64,000 nucleotides of DNA, taken from NCBI GenBank assembly GCA_033064195.1, contig JARBJD010000313.1:20027-84026 (forward strand). The letters are read 5' to 3'. This document shows positions 11,201 to 21,429 of this stretch, piece after piece. This DNA is from Blattamonas nauphoetae. Its lineage: Eukaryota; Preaxostyla; Oxymonadida. Made by a program: the position numbers and the translations under genes. The notes beneath the pieces are model-generated. The model searched no databases. It worked only from the letters and a program-made list of their open reading frames with translations, and had not been told where the DNA came from. Within the stretch, counting starts at the first letter, position 1. The number at the start of each line of letters is the position of its first letter.

Positions 11201-11553
11201 AATCATTGCACCACAATGCTTTCGATTCAAGTCCAATCGCAGCACATACGAACCATCCCATCAAATCCTGATATAAATCGGAATAAACAATGAAAAATCC
11301 ATGGCAAACAATCAGAAATCAGAAAACAGCCAATGCACACCTGCCACTCAATCTCTTCTCCAGATTCGCATGAAGAAGCTACGAATGATGACAATGGTTT
11401 CATCGTCTCGAACTGCAGCAGAGAATCATCAGAATCTTGAGATGGTTCTGGATCATTCCACACAAGCAAGGGATATCTGTGCAGATTGACAAGAACATCC
11501 TCGGCACATTCAGGCAGCTTGGCTTGTCTATGTTTCTTTGAAGAAGAATGCAT
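8285..11553 (-). CDS. Large multi-exon helical-repeat protein, unknown function
   Basis: The main coding block is a continuous frame from 11106 to 8670 (about 813 residues), rich in leucine/phenylalanine helices (VFTVLLVLYLQHSSIKDQL, CLISYCLLISLLSNRDF), as in the large genes at 35245 and 45260. A GTTAGT..TTCAG intron of 32 nt (8638-8669) removes the apparent stop and joins it in frame to a last exon ending at 8285 (KWIVFESGGL to NFSRLLSQT). Upstream, an ATG exon at 11553-11341 is followed by a 73-nt GT..AG intron (11268-11340); how it connects to the main block is not settled. No enzyme motif, signal peptide or membrane span. A HEAT/armadillo-type scaffold is inferred, not shown. Confidence 0.65.
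8638..8669 (-). other. Probable 32-nt spliceosomal intron
   Basis: Reads GTTAGT at the 5' end and a pyrimidine-rich TTCAG at the 3' end. Removing it bypasses a TAG and keeps the downstream frame. A second possible intron of 36 nt lies a little further downstream, but since it is a multiple of three it cannot be told from coding sequence. Confidence 0.6.
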
Positions 11554-12041
11554 AAAATAATCAATTGGCTGAGTAAAAGCTGCACTTCAAAGATATGTGT
11601 TTAGGTTGGCGTTCTAGTCTGGAGTTCTTTGGATAACTTCGATAAGTCGTGAGAAACAAAGTTAAAGATCAGTCCTATTTGTGAATGTGACAGACAAGAC
11701 GAATTCTCAAGAATCAGAGAAGAGAGGACATCAACAATGGTTCGATCCGTCATCTTTGTCGAGTTCGTTTTGCTGAGTCATCGTTTGAATAAATGGGAAG
11801 AAGAGAACAAAAACAAGGATGAAATGGTGAAAAGAGGATCTTTGTGAAATGAGAAAGAAGACCATCGAGAACACGAAAAGCAGGCATCATTACATCTGAT
11901 TGCGAGGCGAAGCAAGAATGGTGGTTGGATTGGGGGAGAGCTGCCCTTCAGATTGGAGGAAGGAGAGACACACACAAACAGTGTTTGTTGTCCAAAAGAA
12001 GGCAGAAACTGTGTGAAAGGATCGCTGGTTCTGGTCTGTTT
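11554..12041. other. Intergenic region, nothing recognised
   Basis: No conserved frame. The right half (about 11850-12040) resembles the 3' flanks of other armadillo-family genes (GAGACACACACAAACAGTGT, CTGGTTCTGGTCTG), so it belongs to the gene at 12042. Confidence 0.5.
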
Positions 12042-13115
12042 CTATTCATGTTTTGGAATGTTAATGCCCAGTAGGTTGTTCCATTCAATCGAGTAGGAAA
12101 CAATCCATTCTCCAAAAGTGGAGGTTTCGTCGTTTTGCAGCTTTTCCTCCATCGCATCTTCGATGCCCTCCATTCTCAACATGCTATGCATTTTCTTCAC
12201 CATCTGTCGCACTACACCCCTTGTTTTGTTCCATTCCCGTTGGGCATCGACCATTAAATTCAGAAAATCCCAGATTGAGCGATCAGCTTCGAAGAAAGTG
12301 AGATAACTTGGGATCGTGAGAAAGATGGGCATATTCAGAAGAAAATCCATTGTTGGTTGATAATATGGACATATTTGGAGGAGATGGACCAGGAGTGACA
12401 GAAAAATCCGAGATTGTGTTCCATCGATGATCGAAAAGCAGTTCACGCACAAATGCCTAATATATTGTTCCGAAGGAGTCACGACTTGCTGAAAAATCGT
12501 CTTGTGAACAGATTTTTGTTCATTAGGATCATCAATTTTGAGTCGTGCGAGATTATCCAGAGTTGAGAGCCAGAGAGAGTGAATGATGGTTATCATGAGG
12601 TTATTGTGGATATCAACTGCGTTGTCAAATGGAAGAGACAGTGGATTGAGAGTGATGATGAGTTGAGGGATCAGATCCGCTTTGACGAGGGTAAGGCGGA
12701 TTTTTGGAGAACAGAAAATGATCAGAAACTGAAGCATCTTCATTGCAGTTGCGATGATTGCTTGACTGGGTGAGGAAATAAGCACCATAAGGGATTGTAT
12801 GAAGTCTGTCGAATATTCATCAGAGTCTGATGCGAGGCTGCTGATAAATCCATCTGCAGATTTTCGATTCTTCGGAGTCACAGATTCCAGAAGTTTCACG
12901 GCTTTCGTTTCCAAACATTCATCAAGAGCAGGCTGTAACTTCATAGTGGCAACAAGAGATCGGAAGACCACTGCCTCTTCGGATTCAGATGAGAGTTCTT
13001 CTTCGTTCCAATTCAGGAAAGGAGAACAATCCATTGAAAACGGTAACCGAGAGGATAACAAATCAGAGCACGTTGGACTTGATGAGATATCTGGTTTCTT
13101 GGCAATTGCAGTCAT
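12042..13115 (-). CDS. Armadillo-like repeat family protein, member 4 (intact)
   Basis: 357 residues from ATG 13115 (MTAIAKKPD); the frame continues upstream without a stop but the extension is not conserved. Motif order: LPFSMDCSPFLNWNEEE, VVFRSLVATMKLQPALDE, ETKAVKLLESVTP, LISSPSQAIIATAMKMLQFL, LVKADLIPQLIITLNPLSL, PNEQKSVHKTIFQQV, PTMDFLLNMPIFLTIPS, SIEWNNLLGINIP, then TAG. Closest by eye to member 5 at 14994. The upstream GACCCATAACGA element is at 13141-13152. No signal peptide or membrane span, so presumably cytosolic. Function unknown. Confidence 0.8.
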   Translation of the reverse strand: MTAIAKKPDISSSPTCSDLLSSRLPFSMDCSPFLNWNEEELSSESEEAVVFRSLVATMKLQPALDECLETKAVKLLESVTPKNRKSADGFISSLASDSDEYSTDFIQSLMVLISSPSQAIIATAMKMLQFLIIFCSPKIRLTLVKADLIPQLIITLNPLSLPFDNAVDIHNNLMITIIHSLWLSTLDNLARLKIDDPNEQKSVHKTIFQQVVTPSEQYIRHLCVNCFSIIDGTQSRIFLSLLVHLLQICPYYQPTMDFLLNMPIFLTIPSYLTFFEADRSIWDFLNLMVDAQREWNKTRGVVRQMVKKMHSMLRMEGIEDAMEEKLQNDETSTFGEWIVSYSIEWNNLLGINIPKHE

Positions 13116-13140
13116 TCTTTCAGAATCGGACTGTAAACTC

Positions 13141-13152
13141 TCGTTATGGGTC
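13141..13152 (-). promoter_or_regulatory. Conserved upstream 12-mer GACCCATAACGA
   Basis: 25 nt before the ATG of member 4, identical to the copies at 6917, 16085 and 21139. Confidence 0.35.
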
Positions 13153-13474
13153 AGATCAAACGATGAAAAAAGTGACTGAGATGAAACAGACATCCAAATA
13201 GAACAGCAACAAACAACCAATGAAGACTGAGACAATTCATAAACGATAAAGAAGCTTGTGAATGAGACGAAATGAAAGATGGCTACTGCAAGTCAAGGAA
13301 CAACGAATTGACAATGGAGTCAACGCATGAATGTAAAAGAAGAGACAGATGATTCGTCGTTCACGAACTGTTCTGCAGATAAGGAAGGAGGAAGCATCTA
13401 AACTCAACAGGGATCCGCAAGTTCGATGAACATCGACAGCAAATGGGGGGCTGTGATGTGGGACAGAATACGAT

Positions 13475-14124
13475 GTGACGAAAGTGGTGTGGATCGATGT
13501 GGACGGATCAACAGAGGAAGACGGCAGACTCCCTCTTCTAATCACGTTCACCACTCCCATCGCTCCACTGTTGACATCCATGTCCGGACACATCATAACG
13601 ACTGACCCGCAAATCGCTGTCGTGCTCATCCACTTCGACAAAGATGTACGTGGATCGTACGAGTTCGTTGTGGGGGAGAGGGGGAAGGATGCGGTGTTCG
13701 CAGTTGTGGTCGAATCTCCAGCAACGACAGCTGAGACAGACGAGTTCGTTGCGGTTGGTGATGACAGAATCCACACACACAACACGACATGCATAATCAA
13801 GTCTGTCATCCTCACTCCTGCAAGCAACTCCATTCCCGTCGTGGTGACGACAGAATCCTCACACACGACGCAGAACCAGAAGACCCAGAAAAGAAGGCGA
13901 TGTCCAAAGAAAAGAAGACAATTTTGAGCTGGCTGATCCCTCTCATCGCGTGCCTCCTCATCGCTCTGTTCCTCACTGTCGTCATCATCGTTATCCTCAG
14001 TCGGCGGAAGAACAAGGCAGAGGCATCGTTGAATGAGATGGAAGAACAAGAACGAGTGGAGCTGGAGAAAGTGGATGAGGTTGGCAGAGATTGTTCGAAT
14101 GGATTGATTGAGCGGAAGGAATGA
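13475..14124 (+). pseudogene. C-terminal relic of a membrane receptor-like protein
   Basis: Two overlapping plus-strand frames. The first, 13475-13860, reads as the end of an extracellular beta-sandwich region (VVLIHFDKDVRGSYEFVV). After a frameshift near 13800-13860 the second supplies a clear transmembrane helix (LIPLIACLLIALFLTVVIIV), a basic stop-transfer stretch (RRKNKAEAS), and a short acidic cytosolic tail ending at 14124. This is the ectodomain / single-span / tail plan of the gene at 28440, lacking the beta-helix and pseudokinase parts. The opposite strand also has a 337-codon frame (14250-13237), which I regard as its shadow. Broken and incomplete, so not functional as it stands. 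Confidence 0.6.
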
Positions 14125-14189
14125 GCCACTCTGCATTTGACTCGACGGAAAGTCATCCAACAGACAAGCACCCGACAGAACATAGTTCT

Positions 14190-14940
14190 CTTGCTTCTGC
14201 TTCTCCTCCAACCCGACACACTTGTTGTCTTTCATCACTCCCTTCAACACCTCCCGCCTCCTTCTCTCTCGACAGCCCTCTCATCGTCTGTTTCTGCCTC
14301 GACTGCTTCTGCTGCAACTGTTGACTCGACAGCGACTCCACTGTCGCCAGCTGTCCTTGCAGTCACGAAACGGCACCGACGCATCGATTGAGCGAAGGCG
14401 ACGATGTCATGTGTGTCTGTCCAGAATGACGGCGATTGATGAGACGATGTGGCAAGTGTCCAGGTTGGCTGTGTCGATGCTCTGTCTGTCTGCATGCCGC
14501 TGTGTTCACGTGTGCTGGTTGAGCTGAAGCGATAGAACGGTTATCTGGTCATTCGCTCGATTGGGATTAGTTTTGGCGAAGAGTGAGGAGAGAGTGTGTC
14601 ATCAGTTGCAGTGTCGTCAGCGAGAGTGGTGAAAAGCGACACTCAGCTTCGTCTGATGCGATGGAGACAGGCAGAGAGATGTGCGGGAGGAGTCGTGCAC
14701 GTCTCCCTCTCTTCGTCTTCTGTCTCTCTTCTCCCCCCTCCTTCTCGCTCTTCTTCCTTCTCTCCCTCACATCCATATCTGTTCGATGCATCCTTCGTGA
14801 CCGCCATCCGGGCACTTCCAGTTGTTCCGTCGATCTTCCTCGTCTTCCTCTCGCCTTCTCCGTTCGTCTCACGCTCGCATGTCTCTCTCCTCTTCTTCCT
14901 CCATCTCATAATTTCAGTCTTCCGACTCTAGCCCTCCTAA
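14190..14940. repeat. Dispersed repeat, copy 3 (longest)
   Basis: Matches 7440-8055 over most of its length, 2045-2195 over its first part, and 6504-6700 (inverted) over its last 150 bp. It starts directly after the receptor relic and ends next to an armadillo-family gene. No coding capacity that I can support. Confidence 0.65.
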
Positions 14941-14993
14941 TTCATCAACTGTGTCGGTTCTTTCTCATCACGGGTTCTGGTCTGATTCTATTC

Positions 14994-16058
14994 CTAGTTT
15001 GGAAGGTTCATGCCCAGCAGATTGTTCCATTTAATCGAGTATGCAACAATTCTTGCTCCGAATTTGTTTTTCTCGTTTTGCAGTGTTTCTTCAATCGAAT
15101 CATCCATTCCCTCCATTCTCAATATTATATGGACTTTCTTCCCCATCTGTCGCACTTCTTCCCGTGCTCTGTTCCATTCCCGTTGGGTATCGATCATGAA
15201 ATACAGACAACCCCAGTTTGAGCGATCTTTTTCGAAGAATGTGAGACAACTTGGGATTGTGACAAAGATGGGCATATTCAGAAGAAAATCCATTGTTGGT
15301 TGATAATATGGACATATTCGGAGGAGGTGGACGAGGAGTGACAGAAAAAGCTTTGATTGCTCACCATCGATGATCGAAAAACGGTTCACGCACAAATAGC
15401 AAATGTACCTCTCCGAAGGGATCAGAACTTGCTTCAAAACCGTCTCATGAACAGCTTGTTGTTCATTAGGATCATCAATTTTGAGTCGTGCGAGACCATT
15501 CGGAGTTGAGAGCCAGAGAAAGTAAAAGATGGTTATCATGAGGTTATTGTGGATATCAACTGTGTTGTCAAATGGAAGAGACAGTGGATTGAGAGTGGTG
15601 ATGAGTTGAGGGATCAGATCAGCTTTGAAGAGGGCAAGGCGGATTTTTAGAGAACAGAAAAAGATCAGAGTTTTGAGCATCTTCATTGCAGCAGTGGTGA
15701 TTGTTTGACTGGCTGAAGAAATGAGCACCATCATGGGCTGGATGAAGTCTGTCAAATATTCATCAGAACTCGAGGCAATGTTACTGAAAAAAGAATCTGC
15801 GGATTTTCGATTCAGTGGATTCACAGATTGTAGAAATTCCACAGCTTTCGCTTCCAGAGAGCTGTTAAATGCAGGCTGGAACTTCAAAGTGGCAACGAGA
15901 GACCGAAAGACAACGGCTTGTTCGGATTCAGATTCTTTTCGATTGAAGTGCCATTTTAGGAAAGGTGAACAATCTGGAGGATGTGAAAAGAAGTGGGAAG
16001 AGATACCAGGGCTAGGACAATCAGTAGAGGAGGATATCTTTGAGTCGCCAGCACCCAT
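14994..16058 (-). CDS. Armadillo-like repeat family protein, member 5 (intact)
   Basis: 354 residues from ATG 16058 (MGAGDSKIS); the frame can be extended five codons to a GTG. Blocks: HPPDCSPFLKW, VVFRSLVATLKFQPAFN, SLEAKAVEFLQSV, LISSASQTITTAAMKMLKTL, LFKADLIPQLITTLNPLSL, PNEQQAVHETVLKQV, PTMDFLLNMPIFVTIPSC, IKWNNLLGMNLPN, TAG. Its N-terminus is nearly the same as that of the frameshifted copy at 22446-23515, including the TDCPSPGISSHFFSH run, so the two are recent sisters. Cytosolic and non-enzymatic as far as can be seen. Confidence 0.8.
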   Translation of the reverse strand: MGAGDSKISSSTDCPSPGISSHFFSHPPDCSPFLKWHFNRKESESEQAVVFRSLVATLKFQPAFNSSLEAKAVEFLQSVNPLNRKSADSFFSNIASSSDEYLTDFIQPMMVLISSASQTITTAAMKMLKTLIFFCSLKIRLALFKADLIPQLITTLNPLSLPFDNTVDIHNNLMITIFYFLWLSTPNGLARLKIDDPNEQQAVHETVLKQVLIPSERYICYLCVNRFSIIDGEQSKLFLSLLVHLLRICPYYQPTMDFLLNMPIFVTIPSCLTFFEKDRSNWGCLYFMIDTQREWNRAREEVRQMGKKVHIILRMEGMDDSIEETLQNEKNKFGARIVAYSIKWNNLLGMNLPN

Positions 16059-16084
16059 TCCTTCCAGTTTCACAGAGGTATCAC

Positions 16085-16096
16085 TCGTTATGGGTC
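16085..16096 (-). promoter_or_regulatory. Conserved upstream 12-mer GACCCATAACGA
   Basis: 26 nt before the ATG of member 5. Confidence 0.35.
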
Positions 16097-16413
16097 AGAA
16101 CGATGAAGAAATCAAAAACGGCGAGATGACAACTCTACAACAAGATACAATACTCCTCGCTCTTATCCATCATTTTCATCGCTCGAAGCTGCACCTCCTC
16201 CCGATCCTTTTGGATCCTCTCTTCCTCCGCATGCCTCGTCAACTCCATTTTCTTCAGGGGCACTGATTTCGAGTGAGTGAACGATGTGGCGATGGACGAT
16301 CGATTCAATTGAGACTGGCTGATGTGTCAATGCCTACTGCAGGAGCGAGATCAACTATTTCGAAGCGTCATTTGTCTTCCCTCTGAGTTCGAGGCCACAA
16401 AGGGCAGATTCAG

Positions 16414-16758
16414 TCAAGATCGATCCATCAATTTCGATAAATGAACATAGCACAGGCAGCACAGATGAAGCGGTGAAAGGGTGGTTGATGGAGAAGGCGA
16501 ATTCTCGATAAAGTCGAAGTGGGTGGAGGATAAAGACACAATCTTGTCTTCCAGTGAAGGGTTGGATGTTTGTTTGGTTTCCACCATGTCAACAAGTGAA
16601 CAAGTGATCACTTTTCGTTCCAAGTTTGGGTTCATGGTTTGTCCATCCCAGTTCAGGAAAACTGAACAAGAATGGAATGGTTCAGGTGTACAAAAACGCG
16701 AGCAAGTGAGAGCCTGCAGTGGACGAAGTTCGAAAAAGGAAGAAAGATGGGCAGGCAC
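16414..16758 (-). pseudogene. Armadillo-like family, member 6 (N-terminal fragment)
   Basis: 114 codons. The middle part keeps the family start, SCSVFLNWDGQTM followed by NPSLEDKIVSLSS, which corresponds to CSPFLNW and SLEAKAVKFL of intact members. It ends after the first family block, and the rest of the protein is absent. It overlaps the 3' flank of the next family copy (16979). Non-functional remnant. Confidence 0.5.
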
Positions 16759-16978
16759 AACTGGAAGGGAGGGCAGCTTCCATTTCTGAGCAGTGCGAGA
16801 GTGGCAGCGAAGGAGAAGGAGAGTGTAGCGACGATCGAGCGAGACTGGCGGGAGAGAATCCCAATCGTTCCATCAAACCATGATGTGATGCCAGAGCCGA
16901 CATAGATCACACAAACAGTGTGTGTTGTGAAAAAGAAGTCAGAAACAGTTCGAAACATTTGCTGGTTCTTGTCTGATT

Positions 16979-17226
16979 CTACCAAAGTTCCGGTTCTGGA
17001 ATGTTCATGCCCAGCAGATTGTTCCATTCAATCGAGTATGCAACAATACCTTGTCCGAAATCGTTATTGTCGTTTCGCAGCTTTTCTTCAATCACATCAT
17101 CAAATCCTTCCGTTTTCAACATTCGATGCACTTTATTCCCCATCTGTCGCGTTTCTCCGCCTTGTTCGTTCCATTTCTGCTGGACTTCGAACATGACATC
17201 CAGAAAAGTCCAGATTGGGGACTCAT
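16979..17226 (-). pseudogene. Armadillo-like family, member 7: C-terminal part, separated by an insertion
   Basis: Encodes the last 80 or so residues of the family (WTFLDVMFEVQQKWNE, RMLKTEGFDDVIEEKLRN, SIEWNNLLGMNIPEPE, TAG). Its N-terminal part lies at 20283-21113 in the same orientation. The break falls at the same family position on both sides, exactly at the ends of the element 17227-20282. Before the insertion this was one gene. Confidence 0.85.
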
Positions 17227-18199
17227 AGACCCTCCACAAACCCGTTTTTAAATATAAACCCGTTTTTATTCGAAAAGAACTTAATAATCCTAATATCTCA
17301 GCAGTGAGTCAAAGTTAGGTGAATTAGAAACGAGTTGCAATATCTAGGTTATCTGCATCTGATTTAAATTGTGTCGAACTCAATTTCAAAGAATGGGTAT
17401 CTAATTTCAACTCCCCCTCTCTCTCAGAATATAAGATCGTCGATGTCTAATTTCCCGTCTACCACCTCTTCTCCATCACCACCACTATTTTTTCAGAAGA
17501 TTACCACATCTATCGACAAGCTCATCAACCACCAACACAAAAGTCAATGATCAATTCGTTCTCCGGAGATCTAATTGAGAATTTGGAGGAACAAACATCA
17601 CAAGACGATTAAAAGTCATCCATTGTTCGATGTTTGTCCATGAATGAAGAGAATATCACACGAACCGTGACACAACCAATTCGTGTTGTAAACTTGCTTT
17701 ATCACCATTCAGATCATGTTGGACACTCTTTTACATGATTTAACACATGTTGCCGAGTCAATGAATCCTATACAAAGAACTCTGGCCAGCCCACCTTTGC
17801 CCGTGGGGGCGTCATCTGGCCTTGTGCGACTGGTGATGCGCGGGACTGATGAGGTACAGCGACATGGACAACGCGCTCGAGATGATCTCCAACGCCGCCG
17901 AGTACGACTTCATGGCCACCTCCCAGACAGCCAGTCAGTGAGGCACGCAATCGACGTCGCGAAGGAGTTCTCGGAGAAGACGCTCATACGCACCTTCACA
18001 CAAGTCGTCGCGGCACTCCTTCTCTTGCAGGGTCTCTCACCACCGAGCTCGCCCGCCGGCAGGTCCAGGAATCCATCTCATCAGAACCCTTGTGATCCAG
18101 CCTCAGGCCCACCAGAAAGCGAGGTCACCAAAGATATCACCCCATTTCATCCACCTCAGGGTGTTTTTCAGATGACCAGCGAGTCGACAAGAGCAACAG

Positions 18200-19835
18200 T
18201 TGCAACTCTCCCTCCGATCCCAAAGCGAGCTATGCTTCCCCTCACCCTGCTCCACCCACCCACCAATTGCTCCTCGCGGGAAGCAGGACGAGCCAGAGCG
18301 GAAGGAAGAGGACAAGAAGGATGATTCTGACAACAGCGACTTGATTGAACTGGACCCAAAACCCAAACAGGAAAACACAACTCGTCCGGCTGATCTGACA
18401 CGACACACCCCGCCAACAACGTCTTCAGATGCACATGTCGCAACGAGGCAGTTCACATGAGCACCAACAACAGCCGAAGAGCACCGTCTCTCTCCAAATG
18501 AATTGGACAGTGATGCCGAACAGCAGATTGGAGTGGTCAAGCAGAAGGATGGCAGTGTCGACTCATCTCTGAAACAGGAATTAGAACAACTCGTCGACAC
18601 ATCCGCATCTTCTGCATCGAATGCAGATCTGTTGCGAATAATCGATTCTTTGAAAGCAACACTCGTCGAAGTAGAACGACAGCGCTCGGCTGACAAGGCG
18701 AAGTATGAAAAAGAACTACGAACAATAGGTTCAGTCTCGGCTGAGGAACACTCCGAACTGACTCGTCTCACAGAGGAGAACGCTCGACTGACCGAAACAA
18801 TGTCAGAGTTCCAAGTTCGAGCAGCTTCGCTGGCCACAGACAAAAACACGCCGGAAAAGAGTTTGGAGTAGACGAGGCAGAAGATGGAGATGGAGCGGGA
18901 GAACAACACGCGGTTGGAGGAGACGAAGAGGGAGGTGGATGAGTGGATTGGGATGAACAAAGAGAAGAGCCATTCCATCGAGACACTCAACACGAACATT
19001 GATCAGCTCACGACTGAGCGAGACACACTCAAAGCCAACCTGACCGCAACAAACCAGTCACTCGACGAATCCAACCAGCGGTGTGCATCTCATCTCATTC
19101 ATCGTCTTTGCTCTTCGTTCTTTCATGCCCTTCTCTCCTCAATCATTCTCCTTTCTGTTTTCCTTTCTTCCCTTCAGCATCGACACCCTCTCCTTCGAGG
19201 TCTCTTCCCTCCTTGCCCAAAACGCAGAACTGGAGCACCTTCTCTCCAAAGACTGGCTCATCACGACCGACAAGCAGACAGAATGTATTGGAGTGAGCGA
19301 GTCAGCTGCACAACTCTCCTCAATCGAGAAATTCAAGCCTGCCAGCGTCACTTCACACCAACCGCACTACTTGGACGACATCGGCGACAAGATCGGATCG
19401 TATATGATGCACTTCACTGAGAGTGACATGAGAAAGGTGAGAGAGTACTCCTACGCGCTGGAGAAGGGTGAGGAAGTGAACAAGACACAGTTGCGGCGGA
19501 CCCGAAGCGATCTGCAGTCCCAAACGACAATCCAGCCACTCCAAGTTCCCACTCTTGCTTAGCCAGCCAAAACGAAGAGGGGAAAGAAGCTGTCACTCGC
19601 ACCTCTCTCGCCCGCCAAGCACGTGCCCAGCATGACCCCTCGCAAACAACGATCGAAGCGGAACATGCAGCCGGTGACAGAACACGACGTGGAGAAGCAG
19701 CAGAAGGAGATGGAGCGGAGAGTGGTCGAGCAGGCTCGCAAGTTCAACAAATACATTTCCAGCCAAGTCGGCACCGTCGCTTCACTCACCGCCGCCAACG
19801 AGAACACGGATGGGCAGAAGAGCGTTCTCGACTAG
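18200..19835 (+). pseudogene. Coiled-coil protein gene carried inside the 17.2-20.3 kb element
   Basis: A long heptad-rich product: LADLTRH-type linker, ELEQLVDTSASSASNADLLR, LTRLTEENARLTETMSEFQV, KREVDEWIGMNKEKSHSIET, ERDTLKANLTATNQSLDESN; then, after a 97-nt intron, FEVSSLLAQNAELEHLLS, HYLDDIGDKIGSYM and a basic tail (KQRSKRNMQ) ending at 19835. The frame is held throughout apart from in-frame TGA (18458), TAG (18869) and TAG (19560); the 18869 stop falls where the sister copy at 46.8-49.3 kb has CAG. No motor, kinase or membrane motif. A cytoskeletal or flagellar coiled coil is a guess. More decayed sequence upstream (17716-18110) may belong to it. Confidence 0.6.
19081..19177 (+). other. 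97-nt intron in the coiled-coil gene
   Basis: Starts GTGTGCATCT and ends CCCTTCAG. Removal restores the frame between NQSLDESNQ and the downstream LSFEVSSLL. The sister copy has an intron of the same length at the same position (47190-47286), which supports it. Confidence 0.8.
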
Positions 19836-20282
19836 ATGTGAAGGATCAGCGAATGCTTCGAAACGTTCAAAATGAAGGAATACTTCATCGAGAATGTGGT
19901 TTGTGTTTCTTCTCCTCTTCTCATCGTTATTGCTCTTCTGCCATCTTTCTTCACTCCTCTCTCTTCATTGTCTCTCTCTGCCTCTTCAGGATCTCGTCGT
20001 CCTGTCCTTCTGTGTCTTCTTCTCGTTCTGACAACAGATCGAGACTGAGACACGGTCATCCCCTGTGGACACGCGCTCTTCAGCCATCTTACATCCTCAC
20101 TACCCATTCTTTAGATCCATTCTCATTTCATCAATCAATATCAAGTGCAATTTCTCTCTCAATACCATCACCAATGCATTTCTAGGAATATATAAGATGA
20201 CTTTTTTCCACTATAGTTCGAATTCTGGGTCTAGGTGAATAAAAACGGGTTTATATATTTTTGACGGGTTTGTGGAGGCACT

Positions 20283-21113
20283 ATCATCATCGAAGAATGT
20301 GAGACAACTTGGAATCGTGAGAAATACTGGCATACAAATAACAAAATCCATTGTTGGTTGATGATAAGAACAGAATCGGACGAGTCGGGCGAGGAGGGCC
20401 ATGAAATACATGGGTTGCATCCCATCAATGATTGAAAAGTAGTTCATGCACAAATGGGAAATGTACTTCTCCAAAGGTACGATAACTTGCTTTAAAACCG
20501 TTTCGTGAACATCTCGCCGTTCATTGTCATATTTCATTCCGATGTTTTCCAGACTGTATGGAGTTGCGAGCTCGAGAGAATTGGTGATGACTTTCATGAG
20601 GTAGATGTGGATATCGACTGCTTCTGCGAAGGAAAGAGATTGTGGATTGAGGGTGTTGATGAGTTGAGGGATCAGATTGGCTTTGATGAGAGTATAGTGG
20701 ACGTGACGTGAACACAAGAACAGAGACTCGAGCATCTTCATTGCTGCTGTGGATATAGCCTGACTGCCTGAGGAAATGAGCACAACAATGGAGTGTAGGA
20801 AGTCTCTTAAAGAGTCATCAATGAACGATGCAAAGCTGCCGAGATGAGCATCAGTTAATTCATCATAACCTGGATCCACAGACTCGAGAAATTTCACGGC
20901 CTTTGCCTCCAGTGAGTCATCAAGTGCAGGCTGGTACTGCACTGTGGCAACGAGAGATCGAAAGACAACGACCTTTTCGGATTCAGATTCGTTTCGATTG
21001 TTTTGCCAATTCAGGAAAGAAGAGCAGTCTGGAGAACATAACACGCAATGTGAAGAGATACCAGAGCATGTATAATCTGTGGAGGCATTAATCTTCGAAT
21101 CTAAACCAGTCAT
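20283..21113 (-). pseudogene. Armadillo-like family, member 7: N-terminal part
   Basis: ATG at 21113 (MTGLDSKIN). Family blocks LCSPDCSSFLNWQNNR, VVFRSLVATVQYQPALDD, SLEAKAVKFLESVDPG, LISSGSQAISTAAMKML, LIKANLIPQLINTLNPQSL, ETVLKQVIVPLEKYISHLC, PTMDFVICMPVFLTIPSC follow without a break up to FFDDD, where the element begins. The remaining 80 residues lie at 16979-17226. The apparent residues after FFDDD (to 20211) come from the element TIR. Frame otherwise clean, so inactivation by the insertion is probably recent. Confidence 0.85.
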
Positions 21114-21138
21114 TCTGTTGGATTGAGAGGGTAATCAC

Positions 21139-21150
21139 TCGTTATGGGTC
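21139..21150 (-). promoter_or_regulatory. Conserved upstream 12-mer GACCCATAACGA
   Basis: 25 nt before the ATG of member 7. The interval 21151-21429 upstream holds nothing else that I recognise. Confidence 0.35.
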
Positions 21151-21429
21151 AGAAAAAAGAATGAGTGAAACAATGAAAGTGTGATAAAATAATCGTCTAA
21201 ATGGAAGAAGAAAACATCCCCTCATGACAGATGAGCTATTCGCTGAATCAACGACGAAGGAACGAAAGACACAAGTCAGAGTTGCTGTCGCTGGTGTCCA
21301 GCGGCGAGTCGGCACGAAAGTGAGGCTCAGGGAGATGGAGTGGGTTGAGTTTGATTCTTCGTTTTCAATTTCCTGAGAAATGCATGTTCTGTGATGTTCC
21401 TCCCTGAACATCGCTCAATTTGAGCGATC

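Larger units (their letters stand above)
17227..20282. mobile_element. 3.06-kb element with Maverick-like ends, carrying a coiled-coil pseudogene
   Basis: Left end AGACCCTCCAC then AAACCCGT, 10 nt, AAACCCGT; right end, inverted, AGTGCCTCCAC then AAACCCGT, 11 nt, AAACCCGT. Inverted similarity covers about 45 bp. Flanks are CTCAT and ATCAT, an imperfect 5-bp target duplication. It splits armadillo-family member 7, which proves insertion. AG..CT ends with a 5-bp duplication are what Maverick/Polinton elements show, but there is no integrase, polymerase or capsid gene, only a host-like gene fragment. 17281-17715 and 19840-20210 inside it are non-coding; 17780-18080 is noticeably GC-rich. Confidence 0.75.

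Noticed and set aside
13237-14250. 337-codon minus-strand gene
   Set aside because: It is antisense to the receptor relic with a convincing transmembrane helix and has low-complexity composition without a family match.
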